Origin: Okeania sp. SIO2B3
Lineage (GTDB): Bacteria > Cyanobacteriota > Cyanobacteriia > Cyanobacteriales > Microcoleaceae
NCBI RefSeq assembly: GCF_010672525.1
Contig: NZ_JAAHGH010000008.1
Coordinates: forward strand, 441,739 to 505,738
DNA: 64,000 nucleotides
Direction: 5' to 3'
Shown: piece after piece, positions 9,739 to 19,500 of the stretch
Layout: the number at the start of each line of letters is the position of its first letter
Position numbering within the stretch: the stretch's first letter is position 1
Notes under the pieces: model-generated
Database searches by the model: none
Told to the model about the DNA's origin: nothing
The model's input: only the letters and a program-made list of their open reading frames with translations
Position numbers and translations under genes: made by a program

Positions 9739-10473
9739 ATGATGCTATCAATAAAACAACTAAAAATAGCAATATTAACAGCTTCTTGCCTGGGATACAC
9801 AATTTTGATGTGGCATCCTCAGTCCTTAATGGCACAAGAACAAACAGAAGCACCTTTTTGTGAAGGAAATCCTCCTACTGGTAGAGTGAAATGCAATTAT
9901 CCCAATGGAGATAATTTTGCTGGAGATTTTGTCAATGGAAGACCAGAAGGAAGTGGTGTATATGTCTATGCTAATCGTAATCGCTACGAAGGACAGTTTC
10001 GGAATGGTCTGCCTAATGGACAGGGTACTTTTATATTCTCTGATGATTCTAGAGTTACAGGAGTATTCCAAAATGGACAGATTAGGTCAGGTACAATTAT
10101 TTTCGCCAATGGCGATCGCTTTGTGGGAGATTTTAACTTGGTGGAGAATCTCTCTAGTAGTGTGATTAGTAGTCAGCCTACTGGTCAAGGTCAATTTATT
10201 TACGCTAGTGGCGATCGCTATGAGGGAGATTTCTTTGCTGGTGTTCCTTTTGGCCCAGGAGTGTTTACTCGTGCTGATGGCATACGGTGTCAAGGAGATT
10301 TTTATAATTCAGAACTAGATGGCAAAGGAAGTTGTGCATATCCTAATGGAATTCGTTATGAAGGAGAGTTAAGAGGAGGAATACCTCATGGTGTTGGGAT
10401 TATTATAGATGCTGAAGGAAAACAATTTCCTGGAGTATTTCGTAATGGTCAAAGGCAAGAAGAAACACAGTAG
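9739..10473 (+). CDS. Secreted MORN-repeat protein
   Basis: The track start is a TTG at 9727; ATG 9739 or 9742 is more likely and leaves a signal peptide (MMLSIKQLKIAILTASCLG, cleavage near LMAQ). The mature part is a series of 23-residue MORN repeats: YPNGDNFAGDFVNGRPEGSG, YANRNRYEGQFRNGLPNGQG, FANGDRFVGDF, YASGDRYEGDFFAGVPFGPG, YPNGIRYEGELRGGIPHGVG. MORN repeats form beta-hairpin ladders used for lipid or protein binding. Four cysteines in the mature chain may form disulfides. Neighbours give no pathway clue. Confidence 0.8.
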   Translation: MMLSIKQLKIAILTASCLGYTILMWHPQSLMAQEQTEAPFCEGNPPTGRVKCNYPNGDNFAGDFVNGRPEGSGVYVYANRNRYEGQFRNGLPNGQGTFIFSDDSRVTGVFQNGQIRSGTIIFANGDRFVGDFNLVENLSSSVISSQPTGQGQFIYASGDRYEGDFFAGVPFGPGVFTRADGIRCQGDFYNSELDGKGSCAYPNGIRYEGELRGGIPHGVGIIIDAEGKQFPGVFRNGQRQEETQ

Positions 10474-10494
10474 TAGATATGACTACATAGATTA

Positions 10495-11034
10495 TATTGT
10501 ATTTGGTTGGAATAAAGGTCAGAAAAATGAAATCAAATTAGGAAAAAAAGTAATTCTGAGTTTGTACCAATTCCTACAGCTAGACTGAAAGAAAGAATAG
10601 CTCAATTATGTGAAGAGTATGGGATTATATTCATAGAAACTGAGGAAAGTTATACTTGTAGGGGCGAATGGCCATTCGCCCCTACGTTTTTAGATGGTGA
10701 CAATCTACCTAATTATGATGAGAAACTCGGTGCTGGTGCTCGGACCCAGGTTCCGAGCAAGGAAGCACCGACCCTACGGGCCGATGATTGGAAACCATTA
10801 GGAAAAAGAATCAAGCGTGGTTTGTATAGAACAGGTAATAATTGGTGTGTTAATGCAGACTGTAAGGTCGCTGCAAATATCATCACAAAAGTAAGCAGAA
10901 AGCTAAGTTTAGACTTAAGCCGACTGTGTAGGGGCACCGCGGAAATTGTCCCCAGAGAGTGTATTTCAGCTAAGAAAAAACGAAGCAACATGGATTTATC
11001 GGTGTTGCGTAGTATCAACTTAGAATCCCCGTGA
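10495..11034 (+). pseudogene. tnpB C-terminal relic carrying in-frame palindromic insertions
   Basis: A C-terminal TnpB segment: IVFGWNKGQKNEIKLGKK, a frameshift near 10545, then FVPIPTARLKERIAQLCEEY, ETEESYT, FLDGDNLPNYDEK, DWKPLGKRIKRGLYRT and NNWCVNADCKVAANI. The N-terminal half is missing. Two foreign inserts break the family pattern without breaking the frame. A 28-bp palindrome (10658-10685) follows ESYT inside the zinc-finger region, and a roughly 60-bp GC-rich insert encodes LGAGARTQVPSKEAPTLRAD. From about 10545 to 11034 the frame stays open. The track ORF starts only at 10822 because no earlier start codon exists in frame. Confidence 0.75.
10658..10685. repeat. 28-bp perfect palindrome (family G)
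   Basis: A perfect inverted repeat whose half-site is GTAGGGGCGAATGG. Related palindromes occur at 33598-33625 (half GTAGGGGCGAACGG), 22807-22834 and 39004-39029. This copy lies inside the tnpB relic and preserves its frame. Confidence 0.9.
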
Positions 11035-11130
11035 CTGACCTCCGGGGAGTAGTCAAAATTGGTATATAAATCTTAAAAAGAATAAAATCTCGAAATATTT
11101 AATTGCCCAAAGCAAACAAATTAAAAAAAC

Positions 11131-11751
11131 ATGACAGCAAGCACCTCTACTTCCTCTGGAAACCAACAGTTTCCCTTTAATTTTGCCCCCCAACCTACAC
11201 AAGATAGTGATGTTCTCCAACAACTAGAATTTATTCCTGGGCTAAAAGAAATCTTGACAATTAGACAAGTTCATGCTATGGAACACGCTACAGTTTGGGT
11301 GCTGAGTGAATTAGCAAACTCAGGAAATTCAACATCTTATGACGAATCAATTGGAGGAATGTCCACACCACAAGGATTTTACCTTTATGGTTCAGTAAAT
11401 CCATCTCAATTAGAGCAGGCAGTAGAAGTAGCATTACAGCGAATTACTTCTGGAGAATGGAACTTGGCAGTACATCCTAGATGTGGCACAAATTTATCAG
11501 TGGCAATGACCCTCACTCTAGGATTGACTCTAGGTATAAATGCACTTATGCCTAGAAAACCAATCGAGCAACTCTTAGGTTTTGGTATTGCAGCTACAGC
11601 AGCGTTCCAAGTAGCACCAGAGCTAGGTAATTTAGCCCAAAAATATTTAACAACCGCTATTCCTTTCAATTTAAGAGTGGTAAATATTTCTGTAACTCAA
11701 GATTTATGGGGTCGTCCAGCTCATTTTGTTCAAGTATCCTGGCTCAATTAA
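11131..11751 (+). CDS. DUF6391-family cyanobacterial protein
   Basis: 206 residues. The conserved block runs LEFIPGLKEILTIRQVHAMEHATVWVLSE, then GGMSTPQGFYLYGSV, then LAVHPRCGTNLSVAMTL, followed by a hydrophobic stretch of one or two membrane segments (about 128-170). This pattern matches a cyanobacterial family I remember as DUF6391; function is unknown. The invariant HAMEHAT and HPRCGTN motifs could bind metal, which is my inference. It lies 91 bp upstream of psaE in the same direction. Confidence 0.65.
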   Translation: MTASTSTSSGNQQFPFNFAPQPTQDSDVLQQLEFIPGLKEILTIRQVHAMEHATVWVLSELANSGNSTSYDESIGGMSTPQGFYLYGSVNPSQLEQAVEVALQRITSGEWNLAVHPRCGTNLSVAMTLTLGLTLGINALMPRKPIEQLLGFGIAATAAFQVAPELGNLAQKYLTTAIPFNLRVVNISVTQDLWGRPAHFVQVSWLN

Positions 11752-11842
11752 TTGCAACAAAACTTAAAAAAATCTCAGACTGAAAAGATATAGTATGAGA
11801 GGACGATTTTACCATTATTAAATTTTAAGGAAAAAAAAATTC

Positions 11843-12073
11843 ATGGTTCAACGTGGTTCTAAAGTTCGGATTTTACGCAAAGAATCCTACTGGTATAACG
11901 AAATTGGTACAGTTGCTTCCGTTGACAAAAGTGGCATCAAGTATCCTGTTATTGTTCGCTTTGACAAAGTAAATTATGCAGGTTTTAGTGGTAGTGCAGC
12001 TGGCGTTAACACTAATAACTTTGGTACCTCAGAAGTAGTAGAGGTAGAAGCTCCTAAAGGTAAAAAGAATTAG
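11843..12073 (+). CDS. psaE: Photosystem I reaction centre subunit IV
   Basis: 76 residues, a small SH3-like protein on the stromal side of PSI that helps dock ferredoxin and supports cyclic electron flow. The family is clear from [40 protein letters not shown] and the [18 protein letters not shown] loop. ATG 11843 is preceded by AAGGAAAAAA. It is followed by the long structured repeat region 12105-12590 rather than by another gene. Confidence 0.97.
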   Translation: MVQRGSKVRILRKESYWYNEIGTVASVDKSGIKYPVIVRFDKVNYAGFSGSAAGVNTNNFGTSEVVEVEAPKGKKN

Positions 12074-12104
12074 CCTCAAACTATTCTTTTCACCCAGAGC
12101 TATA

Positions 12105-12590
12105 GCAAAACCTAAAAAGCTTCGGGAGGAAGTACGCAGCGCCCGTTTTCAGGGCTGGTTGAATAACGACACGCGGGTAATAAAGCGGAGTGAAGTTCTG
12201 CTATAATAGAGGAATAAGGAACAAGGTTTGTCGCCATGATCTCTAGCTAGTGCGGTGAAATTCCGGTGGACAGGAGACGGGGAATTGATTTCCTACGACG
12301 GCTGTTAGCTCCGCATTCGGCACCGAAAAGCAAGCAGGCAGCTAGAGCAGCGAGAAGATTGCTCCAACATATTGAGTAAAACCACTCGTGAAAGCTATTA
12401 AAAAAAGTAAGCTAACAGCTAGACAATAGTCTATGCCGAGAAGCCTAGAAGTCTGCCCTTCAGGCTGGAAAGCAAATGTGGATTTATGAGGGGCTGCGTG
12501 CGGAATTTACTTCCGCACTTTAAACGCCCCGTCCCATTTGCGGTGGGTTAACCGCAGAATCCAGGGTGTTTCAACCCCTGGAGATGTCAA
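12105..12590 (+). ncRNA. Structured repeat / IS right end, omega-RNA-like (long copy)
   Basis: No coding potential. The 3' part (GCCGAGAAGCCTAGAAGTCTG, GGAAGCAAATGTGGATTTAT, CAGAATCCAGGGTGTTTCAA, CCTGGAGATGTCAA ending 12590) and a 5' tract (GGTTGAATAACGACACGCGG) recur on the minus strand at 23854-24080, with the 3' part also at 41394-41530. Only this copy keeps a GC-richer middle of about 190 nt containing GTGCGGTGAAATTCCGGTGG. It ends in TCAA, the IS608-type right-end cleavage motif. I infer an omega-RNA-bearing end of a TnpB or IscB/IsrB (HEARO-like) element without its protein. Which one needs a covariance search. A 48-bp hairpin is nested at 12486-12533. Confidence 0.5.
12486..12533. repeat. 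Nested 48-bp hairpin (family F)
   Basis: Arms GAGGGGCTGCGTGCGGAA and TTCCGCACTTTAAACGCCCC interrupt the repeat exactly between GTGGATTTAT and CCCATTTGCGG, which are contiguous in the other two copies. A related hairpin sits at about 55660-55708 in the opposite orientation. Confidence 0.75.
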
Positions 12591-12717
12591 CTCAGTTGAA
12601 CAATTCTAATTAAATAAACAAAAATAGGCCAAAACTGGCTCGGATCGATGGTTAACTAGAAAAAATTTCTACAGTTTCTATATAATAATTAATACTGTGA
12701 AAATTATAGTTAGCACT

Positions 12718-13629
12718 GTGCCAGAACTGCCAGAAGTAGAAATAGTAAAACGAGGTCTCAATCAACTGACTCTCAACAAAAAAATAGTGGGTGGGGAAGT
12801 GTTGTTAGAACGCACAGTTGCCCACCCAATTTCTGTAGGTGATTTTTTGGGTGGTTTGCAGGAAAAAGCGATCGCGGGGTGGCATAGACGAGGTAAATAT
12901 TTACTTGCCCAGCTCTACAAGTGGGATAGAAAAACTCCAAAGCTTACGCAAATCAAAGAAAACCAAGATGGTTGGCTAGGAGTGCATCTACGAATGACAG
13001 GCCAACTGTTATGGGTAAAACCAGAAGAAAGTCTACATAAACACACGCGAGTGAGAATATTTTTTGGCGCTCGCTCTTCAGGAAGTGAAGGTTATCCTAC
13101 CCATGAATTAAGATTTGTAGACCAACGCACTTTTGGCCAGATGTGGATAGTACCTCCCGCAACAGAAATATCTCAAATTATTACTGGTCTGAAAAAACTG
13201 GGTCCTGAACCATTTTCCCCTGAATTTTGCCTAGAATATCTTACCCACAAACTTGACAAAAGACATAGAGCAATTAAAACAGCTCTTTTAGACCAGACAA
13301 CTATTGCAGGGTTAGGTAATATTTATGCTGATGAAGCGCTATTTCTCAGTGGTATTAGACCAACAACTCTGTGCAAAGATTTGACGGAAACTCAAATAGA
13401 ACAACTTCATCTAGCTATACTCAAAGTATTACAAAACTCTATAGATGCAGGTGGTACAACATTCAGCAACTTTCTAAATGTTAAGGGAGTTAATGGGAAT
13501 TATGGTGGTGTAGCTTGGGTTTATAATCGTGCTGGTCAACCATGTAGAATTTGTGATACTTCCTTAGAGAAAATTAAACTAGCGGGTCGGTCTACTCATT
13601 TTTGTCCTCAATGCCAACAACTCTCATAG
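12718..13629 (+). CDS. mutM: Formamidopyrimidine-DNA glycosylase (Fpg)
   Basis: The track starts at GTG 12697, but the catalytic N-terminal proline must follow the initiator Met, so GTG 12718 (M-PELPEVEIVKRGL) is the real start, giving 303 aa. The enzyme removes 8-oxoguanine and formamidopyrimidines and nicks the abasic site by beta/delta elimination. Pro2, Glu3, the RRGKYLL lysine, the H2TH region (LLDQTTIAGLGNIYADEALF) and the C-terminal zinc finger (CRICDTS...STHFCPQCQ) are all visible. The structured repeat element ends 128 bp upstream, so its promoter may lie in the AT-rich 12591-12717 stretch (TATAATAATT near 12681). Confidence 0.95.
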   Translation: MPELPEVEIVKRGLNQLTLNKKIVGGEVLLERTVAHPISVGDFLGGLQEKAIAGWHRRGKYLLAQLYKWDRKTPKLTQIKENQDGWLGVHLRMTGQLLWVKPEESLHKHTRVRIFFGARSSGSEGYPTHELRFVDQRTFGQMWIVPPATEISQIITGLKKLGPEPFSPEFCLEYLTHKLDKRHRAIKTALLDQTTIAGLGNIYADEALFLSGIRPTTLCKDLTETQIEQLHLAILKVLQNSIDAGGTTFSNFLNVKGVNGNYGGVAWVYNRAGQPCRICDTSLEKIKLAGRSTHFCPQCQQLS

Positions 13630-13799
13630 AAGCTTAGATTTGTCTGCTCCTACTTAATCTTCTTGCGATAAAACCAAATTTTGGCAGTCCCCTATAAATT
13701 TAGGAGCTTGTATTCTACAGTGTTAGGCTCAAAGTCGAGTCATTCAATCTCATTCCGTATTAGAATTTCAACAGAAAATGCAAAAGATGGAAATCATAT

Positions 13800-14018
13800 A
13801 TGGCAAACATTAAAAAAGGTAGTGTAGTTCGTGTTGTGCGAGAAAAACTTGAAAATAGCTTAGAGGCCAAAGCTAGTGACACAAGGTTTCCTCCCTATAT
13901 ATTTGATAGTAAGGGAGAAGTTGTTGATACAAAAGGAGATTACGCTTTTGTCAAATTCGGCAAAGTACCGACTCCAAATATTTGGTTACGATTAGATCAG
14001 TTAGAAGAATTCAAGTAG
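13800..14018 (+). CDS. ndhO: NDH-1 subunit O
   Basis: 72 residues. NdhO is a small cytoplasmic-side subunit of the cyanobacterial/plastid NDH-1 complex (cyclic electron flow, respiration). The family signature [60 protein letters not shown] covers nearly the whole protein. It is monocistronic by position: 170 bp after mutM and followed by repeats. Confidence 0.95.
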   Translation: MANIKKGSVVRVVREKLENSLEAKASDTRFPPYIFDSKGEVVDTKGDYAFVKFGKVPTPNIWLRLDQLEEFK

Positions 14019-14059
14019 GAATAATCCCAACAAGTCTATCAAAAATGCAGCTTTGAGGA

Positions 14060-14346
14060 CTCCCGGTATAATCTCCGATTTACCGGGAGATGAATCACGA
14101 GCAAAATAAAAATAGATACTTACCTTAAGAGTGCAAGAGTCTAACTTAACACCACTCTCAGATAGAATTATGTTATAATGAGGTTTCACTGCGGCCCTTG
14201 CAGACCGTGGTTCAACAAATTGACGCTCGTTGCCGTACTGTCGGGGATTGGAGACAACCTAGATATACCACTCAAGCAGTAAACCTAAATCGTGAGGTTT
14301 GGGAATCTCCCGTTATGATCTTTGATTTAACGGGAGAGGATGTCAA
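14060..14346 (+). mobile_element. Ends-only IS605-type element (MITE-like)
   Basis: A left hairpin (ACTCCCGGTATAATCTCCGA, TTTACCGGGAG) at about 14060-14090 and a right hairpin (TCTCCCGTTATGATCTTTGA, TTTAACGGGAG) at about 14305-14337 bracket about 220 bp. The interior right half (TTGCCGTACTGTCGGGGATT, AAACCTAAATCGTGAGGTTT) looks like the 3' end of a tnpB. The right boundary GAGGATGTCAA ends at 14346. No tnpB catalytic core is present, so it would depend on proteins made elsewhere. Confidence 0.6.
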
Positions 14347-14439
14347 ATAGCGAAAAAGTTTTGATGGTCTTTAATTTGAGTGGAATTTGAATACCTATAG
14401 TTCATAAAAATATAATAGTCAAATATGACATATCCTTAT

Positions 14440-14600
14440 TTTGCAGGTGTTACCCTGGCTGGGTGTTAGCGCAGATCCTCCGGAGGAGGCACTACAACAC
14501 CACGCCAGTTGCGTGACTGTCGGGGAACCCGCCCAACGCACTGGCTTATCTATCCCATGGTCAAAGACATTTGGGACTACTTTTTTGATTATATTCACAG
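14440..14600. repeat. GC-rich dispersed repeat with internal palindrome
   Basis: Contains AGATCCTCCGGAGGAGGCACT, a near-palindrome, next to CACCACGCCAGTTGCGTGAC and GGGGAACCCGCCCAACGCAC. I recall similar tracts as common intergenic repeats in cyanobacteria. The overlapping 66-aa and 87-aa track ORFs are shadows of it. The remainder of the 14019-15306 gap (14760-15300) is AT-rich with nothing recognised. Confidence 0.5.
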
Positions 14601-15306
14601 AGGTATTCACGCACCTCATTGATGAATCCTTTGCTAGCAGTACGATACAAACCTACGTAAGATTCTTTGATGGTGATTTAGCCTTAAATTTTCAGCCTAC
14701 TTGATTAGGCCATTAAACATAAGATCGAGAGTTATTAAATTTTGTCAAATATTTAGTAGCTGGTTAGTACAAGTTCACGAAGACATTTGACATTGTTTGA
14801 CTATATATGACTATATTTATGTATAACTTTTACTATACTTTTTCCACCAGCAGTTCCCTGTTTGTTAGGAAGTAATGTCATGTTTGTTTAATTAGTGATA
14901 AAAAACTTTCTTCTCCTCATTCATTTCTGACTCATGACTATTTGATTTTGACTTCTGACTACTTAGTCGCTATTTATAAGTATTCAACCGGACATAATAT
15001 CAGGTAGTAATAAAAGTATTAGAGGTAAACTTGACAGATGCAGAACATTCTGCATTGATTAATTGTGAACAGAAAATGCGTCAAAGTATAGAGATGACAA
15101 AAAAATGCTGAATATTTAGCTTTGTCTATCTAAAAGCATTTCTGATTGTTCATAAAAAAGAAGCTATTAGAGTATTTTCTGATAGCTCAATATTAACTTA
15201 AAATTGCTCAATCATTTAATTGGTCGTGGGTGGGTTTAAGAAACTAGAATAGGAGTCTACCCAATGGCGTTTATTGGTGATTTCATAAATATAAGGAAAT
15301 CTGGAA

Positions 15307-15798
15307 ATGTCAACAGAAAATCAGAATTTAGAAGCAGAAACAAATATTAATTTAGAGTCTGCTCAAGAAAGTTTTGGAAAAGAAAGTGTTGAGGATGTAA
15401 ATAAAACTCGTTTGCTACTTACTTTATGGGATTTAGGGGGAGAAGGAGAAACGGCAATAGGGGTAAAAAAAAGTGAATTAACTACCAGAGTTAAAAGGAA
15501 AAAATACGGTAAAAAAATAGGTAAATATCAAGGAGTATATGAGGAGTTAGAAAAATCAGGAGCAATTAGAATTGAGGTAAAAAATAGAGCAGTATTAGTT
15601 TTTATTACAGATATAGGTAAGGAAATGTTGGGAAAGGGTTTACAAAATCCTGATTTTAATTTTGAAGGAACTGTAGTAGCAGCGAGGTTAGCAAATACGC
15701 TTTTGAGATGGATACGAGAAATAGGTAATCATAGAAATTTGAAAATGGAGATAGAAACAACGGTAATTTCTGAAGGGAAGGTACATGAAGAAGAATAA
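15307..15798 (+). CDS. Hypothetical protein, possible winged-helix fold
   Basis: 163 residues, lysine/glutamate rich. I do not recognise a family. Residues 1-32 are acidic and probably disordered. The middle (TRLLLTLWDLGGEGETAIGV, KKSELTTRVKRKKYG, YQGVYEELEKSGAIRIEV, RAVLVFITDIGKEML) has the helix-helix-helix-hairpin rhythm of a winged-helix DNA-binding domain, by inspection only. A start-codon context GGAAATCTGGAAATG is present. It stands between two repeat-rich gaps. Confidence 0.5.
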   Translation: MSTENQNLEAETNINLESAQESFGKESVEDVNKTRLLLTLWDLGGEGETAIGVKKSELTTRVKRKKYGKKIGKYQGVYEELEKSGAIRIEVKNRAVLVFITDIGKEMLGKGLQNPDFNFEGTVVAARLANTLLRWIREIGNHRNLKMEIETTVISEGKVHEEE

Positions 15799-16060
15799 TA
15801 ATAAATTGATAGAAGTAATGTTATAGCGATGGGATGGAAAAATTTTACGCGCGCTGTATTTATGACCGAATAGGGAAAATTATAGATATCTTTATATGAA
15901 TCATATTTGGTATGAATTAGTAAGTATAAATATTTGAATGAGATTATTTATGATAATCAGTAAAGCCATAACTATTACTACTATTGATTACTAGGTTTTA
16001 GGTGGTAGGTATTGGGGGTTAGGTGACACTTAATGAAGTCAGAAGTCAGATGTTCAAGAA

Positions 16061-16102
16061 TTTAGAATTTAGAATTTAGAATTTAGAATTTAGAATTTAG
16101 AA
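16061..16102. repeat. 7-bp tandem repeat
   Basis: Six perfect copies of TTTAGAA in tandem, directly before a family A repeat. The rest of 15799-16060 is AT-rich with nothing recognised. Confidence 0.9.
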
Positions 16103-16105
16103 TTA

Positions 16106-16290
16106 CCTCTCCTTTAAAACGGATAGGATTGACTAATCATGAAATTTTTTCTTCTCTTGGTCGATTGGATATGGCGAGGAAACCCGCTCTTATCAGAGTC
16201 GCTCCGAATTGCGCCATCCCACCCTACGGGAAGCTCCGCTACGACTGCTTTTATCCCCTTAAAAGAGGAGGCTTTATACTACAATTTTTC
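16106..16290 (+). repeat. Dispersed repeat family A, copy 2
   Basis: Starts ACCTCTCCTTTAAAACGGAT, contains TTTCTTCTCTTGGTCGATTG, GATATGGCGAGG and GCCATCCCACCCTACGGGAA, and ends CCTTAAAAGAGGAGGCTTTA. The 63-aa track ORF here is a shadow of the repeat. 16290-16557 is the AT-rich upstream region of the next gene. Confidence 0.75.
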
Positions 16291-16557
16291 GGTAAAATGA
16301 TGATTCATAAACTACTATGAGAAAATGTAGACTGCCTTCTTGATATGTTTAGCTCAGATAAATTTTTTTGGTGAGTGGAAAACACGATCAAACTGTTAAA
16401 ATTTTGCAATTATAGCTTTTATCTCTTGAATTAGATATAAGATTTGCAGTTTTAACGAACAGAAAAGAAAATCAAGTCTACCTCACTTATATAAGTATAG
16501 GTATAACTCTGAATATCCTGTTATAAACCACTCAAATTTATTAAATTCTAAATTAAT

Positions 16558-19500
16558 ATGACTAACACATCTATGACTAACAACTCTTGGCAATTTTGGA
16601 TAGACCGTGGAGGTACATTTACTGACATAGTTGCTAAAGCTCCAGACGGTCAAATTATTATTCATAAATTATTATCAGAAAATCCCGATCGCTACCAAGA
16701 TGCTCCAGTACAAGGAATTCGTGAAATATTAGGAATTCCTCAACATCAACCTATTTCTTCTGAAGAAATAGAAGTGATTAAAATGGGTACTACTGTGGCT
16801 ACAAATGCTTTATTAGAAAGGAAGGGCGACCGCACAGTTTTAGTTATTACGAAGGGTTTTAAAGATGCTTTAAAAGTTGGTTATCAAAACCGACCAAATA
16901 TTTTTGCTAGAGAAATTATTTTGCCGGAAATGTTGTATGAGAAAGTTATTGAAGTTAAGGAACGTTATACAGCGAAGGGTGAAGAAATTATTCCACTTCA
17001 AACAACGGAGTTAAGTATTCAACTTCAAGAAGTTTATGCAGCAGGAATTAGAAGTTGTGCCATTGTTTTAATGCACGGTTATCGCTACCCGAAGCACGAA
17101 CAAAAAATTAAAGAAATTGCTCAAGAAATAGGATTTACTCAAATATCTGTATCTCACGAAGTTAGCCCTTTAATGAAATTAGTTAGTCGGGGAGATACTA
17201 CTGTAGTTGATGCTTATTTATCACCAATTTTACTAAGATATGTCAATCAAGTCAGTAATTCTTTGAACTGCTTTGAAAATTTAGAAACAGAGAATATATC
17301 TTCTCTCCAAAATTCCTCAGAACCTAGTTTTGAAAGAAAGGAAATAGGTGGTGAAGCAGGAGGAGGAGAAGAGAAGAAAAAAGATTTAACTTTAACTTTT
17401 GGAAAAGGTGTTTTAAATAGTCGCAATATTTCAGAAAGACAGCCAGTTAAATTAATGTTTATGCAGTCAAATGGCGGTTTAACAGATGCTCAAAAATTTC
17501 AAGGTAAAGATAGTATTTTATCTGGACCTGCTGGTGGAATTGTTGGAGCAGTTAAAACAAGTAAAATGGCTGGTTTTCATAAGATAATTAGTTTCGATAT
17601 GGGCGGTACTTCTACTGATGTTGCTCATTACGCTGGAGCAGAAAATAAAACAATAGAATACGAGCGAGAATTTGAAACAGAAATTGCTGGGGTACGGCTA
17701 CAAACTCCGATGATGTCGATACATACTGTGGCTGCTGGTGGAGGATCAATTTTATTTTTTGATGGTTCTCGTTATCGTGTCGGACCTGAATCTGCTGGAG
17801 CAAATCCTGGTCCGGCTGCTTATGGAAAAGGCGGACCTTTAACAGTCACAGATTGTAATGTTATGGTCGGAAAAATACAGCCGGAATTTTTTCCGAAAGT
17901 CTTTGGGAAAGATGGAAATTTACCTTTAAATTTGGAGATTGTTAGAGAAAAGTTTACTCAGTTAACAGCAGAAATAGGTAATAGTAAAAAACCAGAAGAA
18001 GTAGCTAGTGGATATTTAGCTATAGCTGTGGAAAAAATGGCAAATGCGATTAAAAAAATCTCTTTGGAAAAAGGTTATGATGTTTCAGAATATACTCTTT
18101 GTTGTTTTGGCGGAGCTGGCGGTCAACACGCTTGTTTAATTGCTGATGCTTTGGGGATGAAACAAATATTTATTCATCCTTATGCTGGAGTTTTATCAGC
18201 TTATGGCATGGGATTGGCAGATATTCGAGTTATGAAAAAAAAGGCAGTTGAAAAAATACTAATTCCAGAATTATTGCCAGAAATTAAACAAATTTTATCC
18301 ACACTAGAAACTGAAGCTAAACAAGAAATAAACTCCAATCAAAATCAAATATCCTTATCGAAAATTCACATTAAATATCAAGGCAGCGACTCAACATTAA
18401 TCGTAGACTTTGCCGAAAATATCTCCATAATGAAATCCGAATTTGAAACAGCTCATCAACAAAGATATGGATTTATCATGGCAGAAAAATCCCTAATAGT
18501 TGAAGCAGTTTCCCTAGAACTTATTCAACAAATGGAAACCCCAGAAGAAATAGAAAAATCTCCCACTCAAAAAACTGCCATAACTCCAATTACAACAACA
18601 AAAATTTACACTGCAGGAAAATGGCAAAATACACCTATTTATCTACGAGAAAACTTACAACCAGGAACAAAAATTAATAGCCCCGCCTTAATCATAGAAA
18701 AAACCGGAACAAATATTATTGAACCTGGATGGCAAGCAGAATTAACCCTCAAAAATAACCTCGTATTAACCAAAATCAAAACCAAAGAAAATCAAATAGA
18801 TCCAACCACAAAATCTCAAACAAAAATCCCAACATCAGCAGACCCAGTAATGCTAGAAATATTTAATAACCTATTCCGAGCGATCGCCGAACAAATGGGA
18901 ATTACATTACAAAAAACTGGCTCCTCAGTAAACATCAAAGAAAGACTAGATTTTTCCTGTGCCATCTTCGACAAAGACGGTCAATTAGTTGCTAATGCAC
19001 CTCACATTCCCATACATTTAGGCTCCATGAGCGAAAGTGTTAATGCCGTAATTTCTGACAAAAAAGATATCCTTAAACCAGGAGACGTTTATGTTTTAAA
19101 TAATCCCTATAACGGCGGTACTCATTTACCAGACATAACAGTTATTACCCCCGTATTTCCACCTCCCCAAAAAAACAAAGAAGTTCCACATTCCCAAATA
19201 AAAAACTCCCCTGTCATGGCAAAACAGGAAGAGAATAAATCTATTACTCAAAAATTAAAATCCGTAAGCCTTTCTCCCAATGAAAATATTATTTCTGAAA
19301 ATGAAACAACTATTTCCGTAACCCCCCCTGAAAAGACAGAAAAAATAGAAACTCCCATATTTTATGTAGCCTCCCGCGGTCATCATGCAGATATTGGAGG
19401 AATTACCCCCGGTTCCATGCCACCCCATAGTAAAACAGTAGAAGAAGAAGGAATATTAATCGATAACTTCCAACTCGTCAAAAACGGAAAATTGCAAGAA

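Noticed and set aside
12105-12590. RNase P RNA, tmRNA or a riboswitch
   Set aside because: None of the diagnostic conserved stretches I know for these RNAs is present, and the ends recur as dispersed repeats ending in TCAA.
14419-14704. 66-aa and 87-aa ORFs on both strands
   Set aside because: They are two readings of a GC-rich repeat, with no ribosome site or domain.
16061-16102. Possible CRISPR-like array
   Set aside because: Contiguous 7-bp units without spacers; the same holds for the 13-bp units at 2751 and the 8-bp units at 45837.
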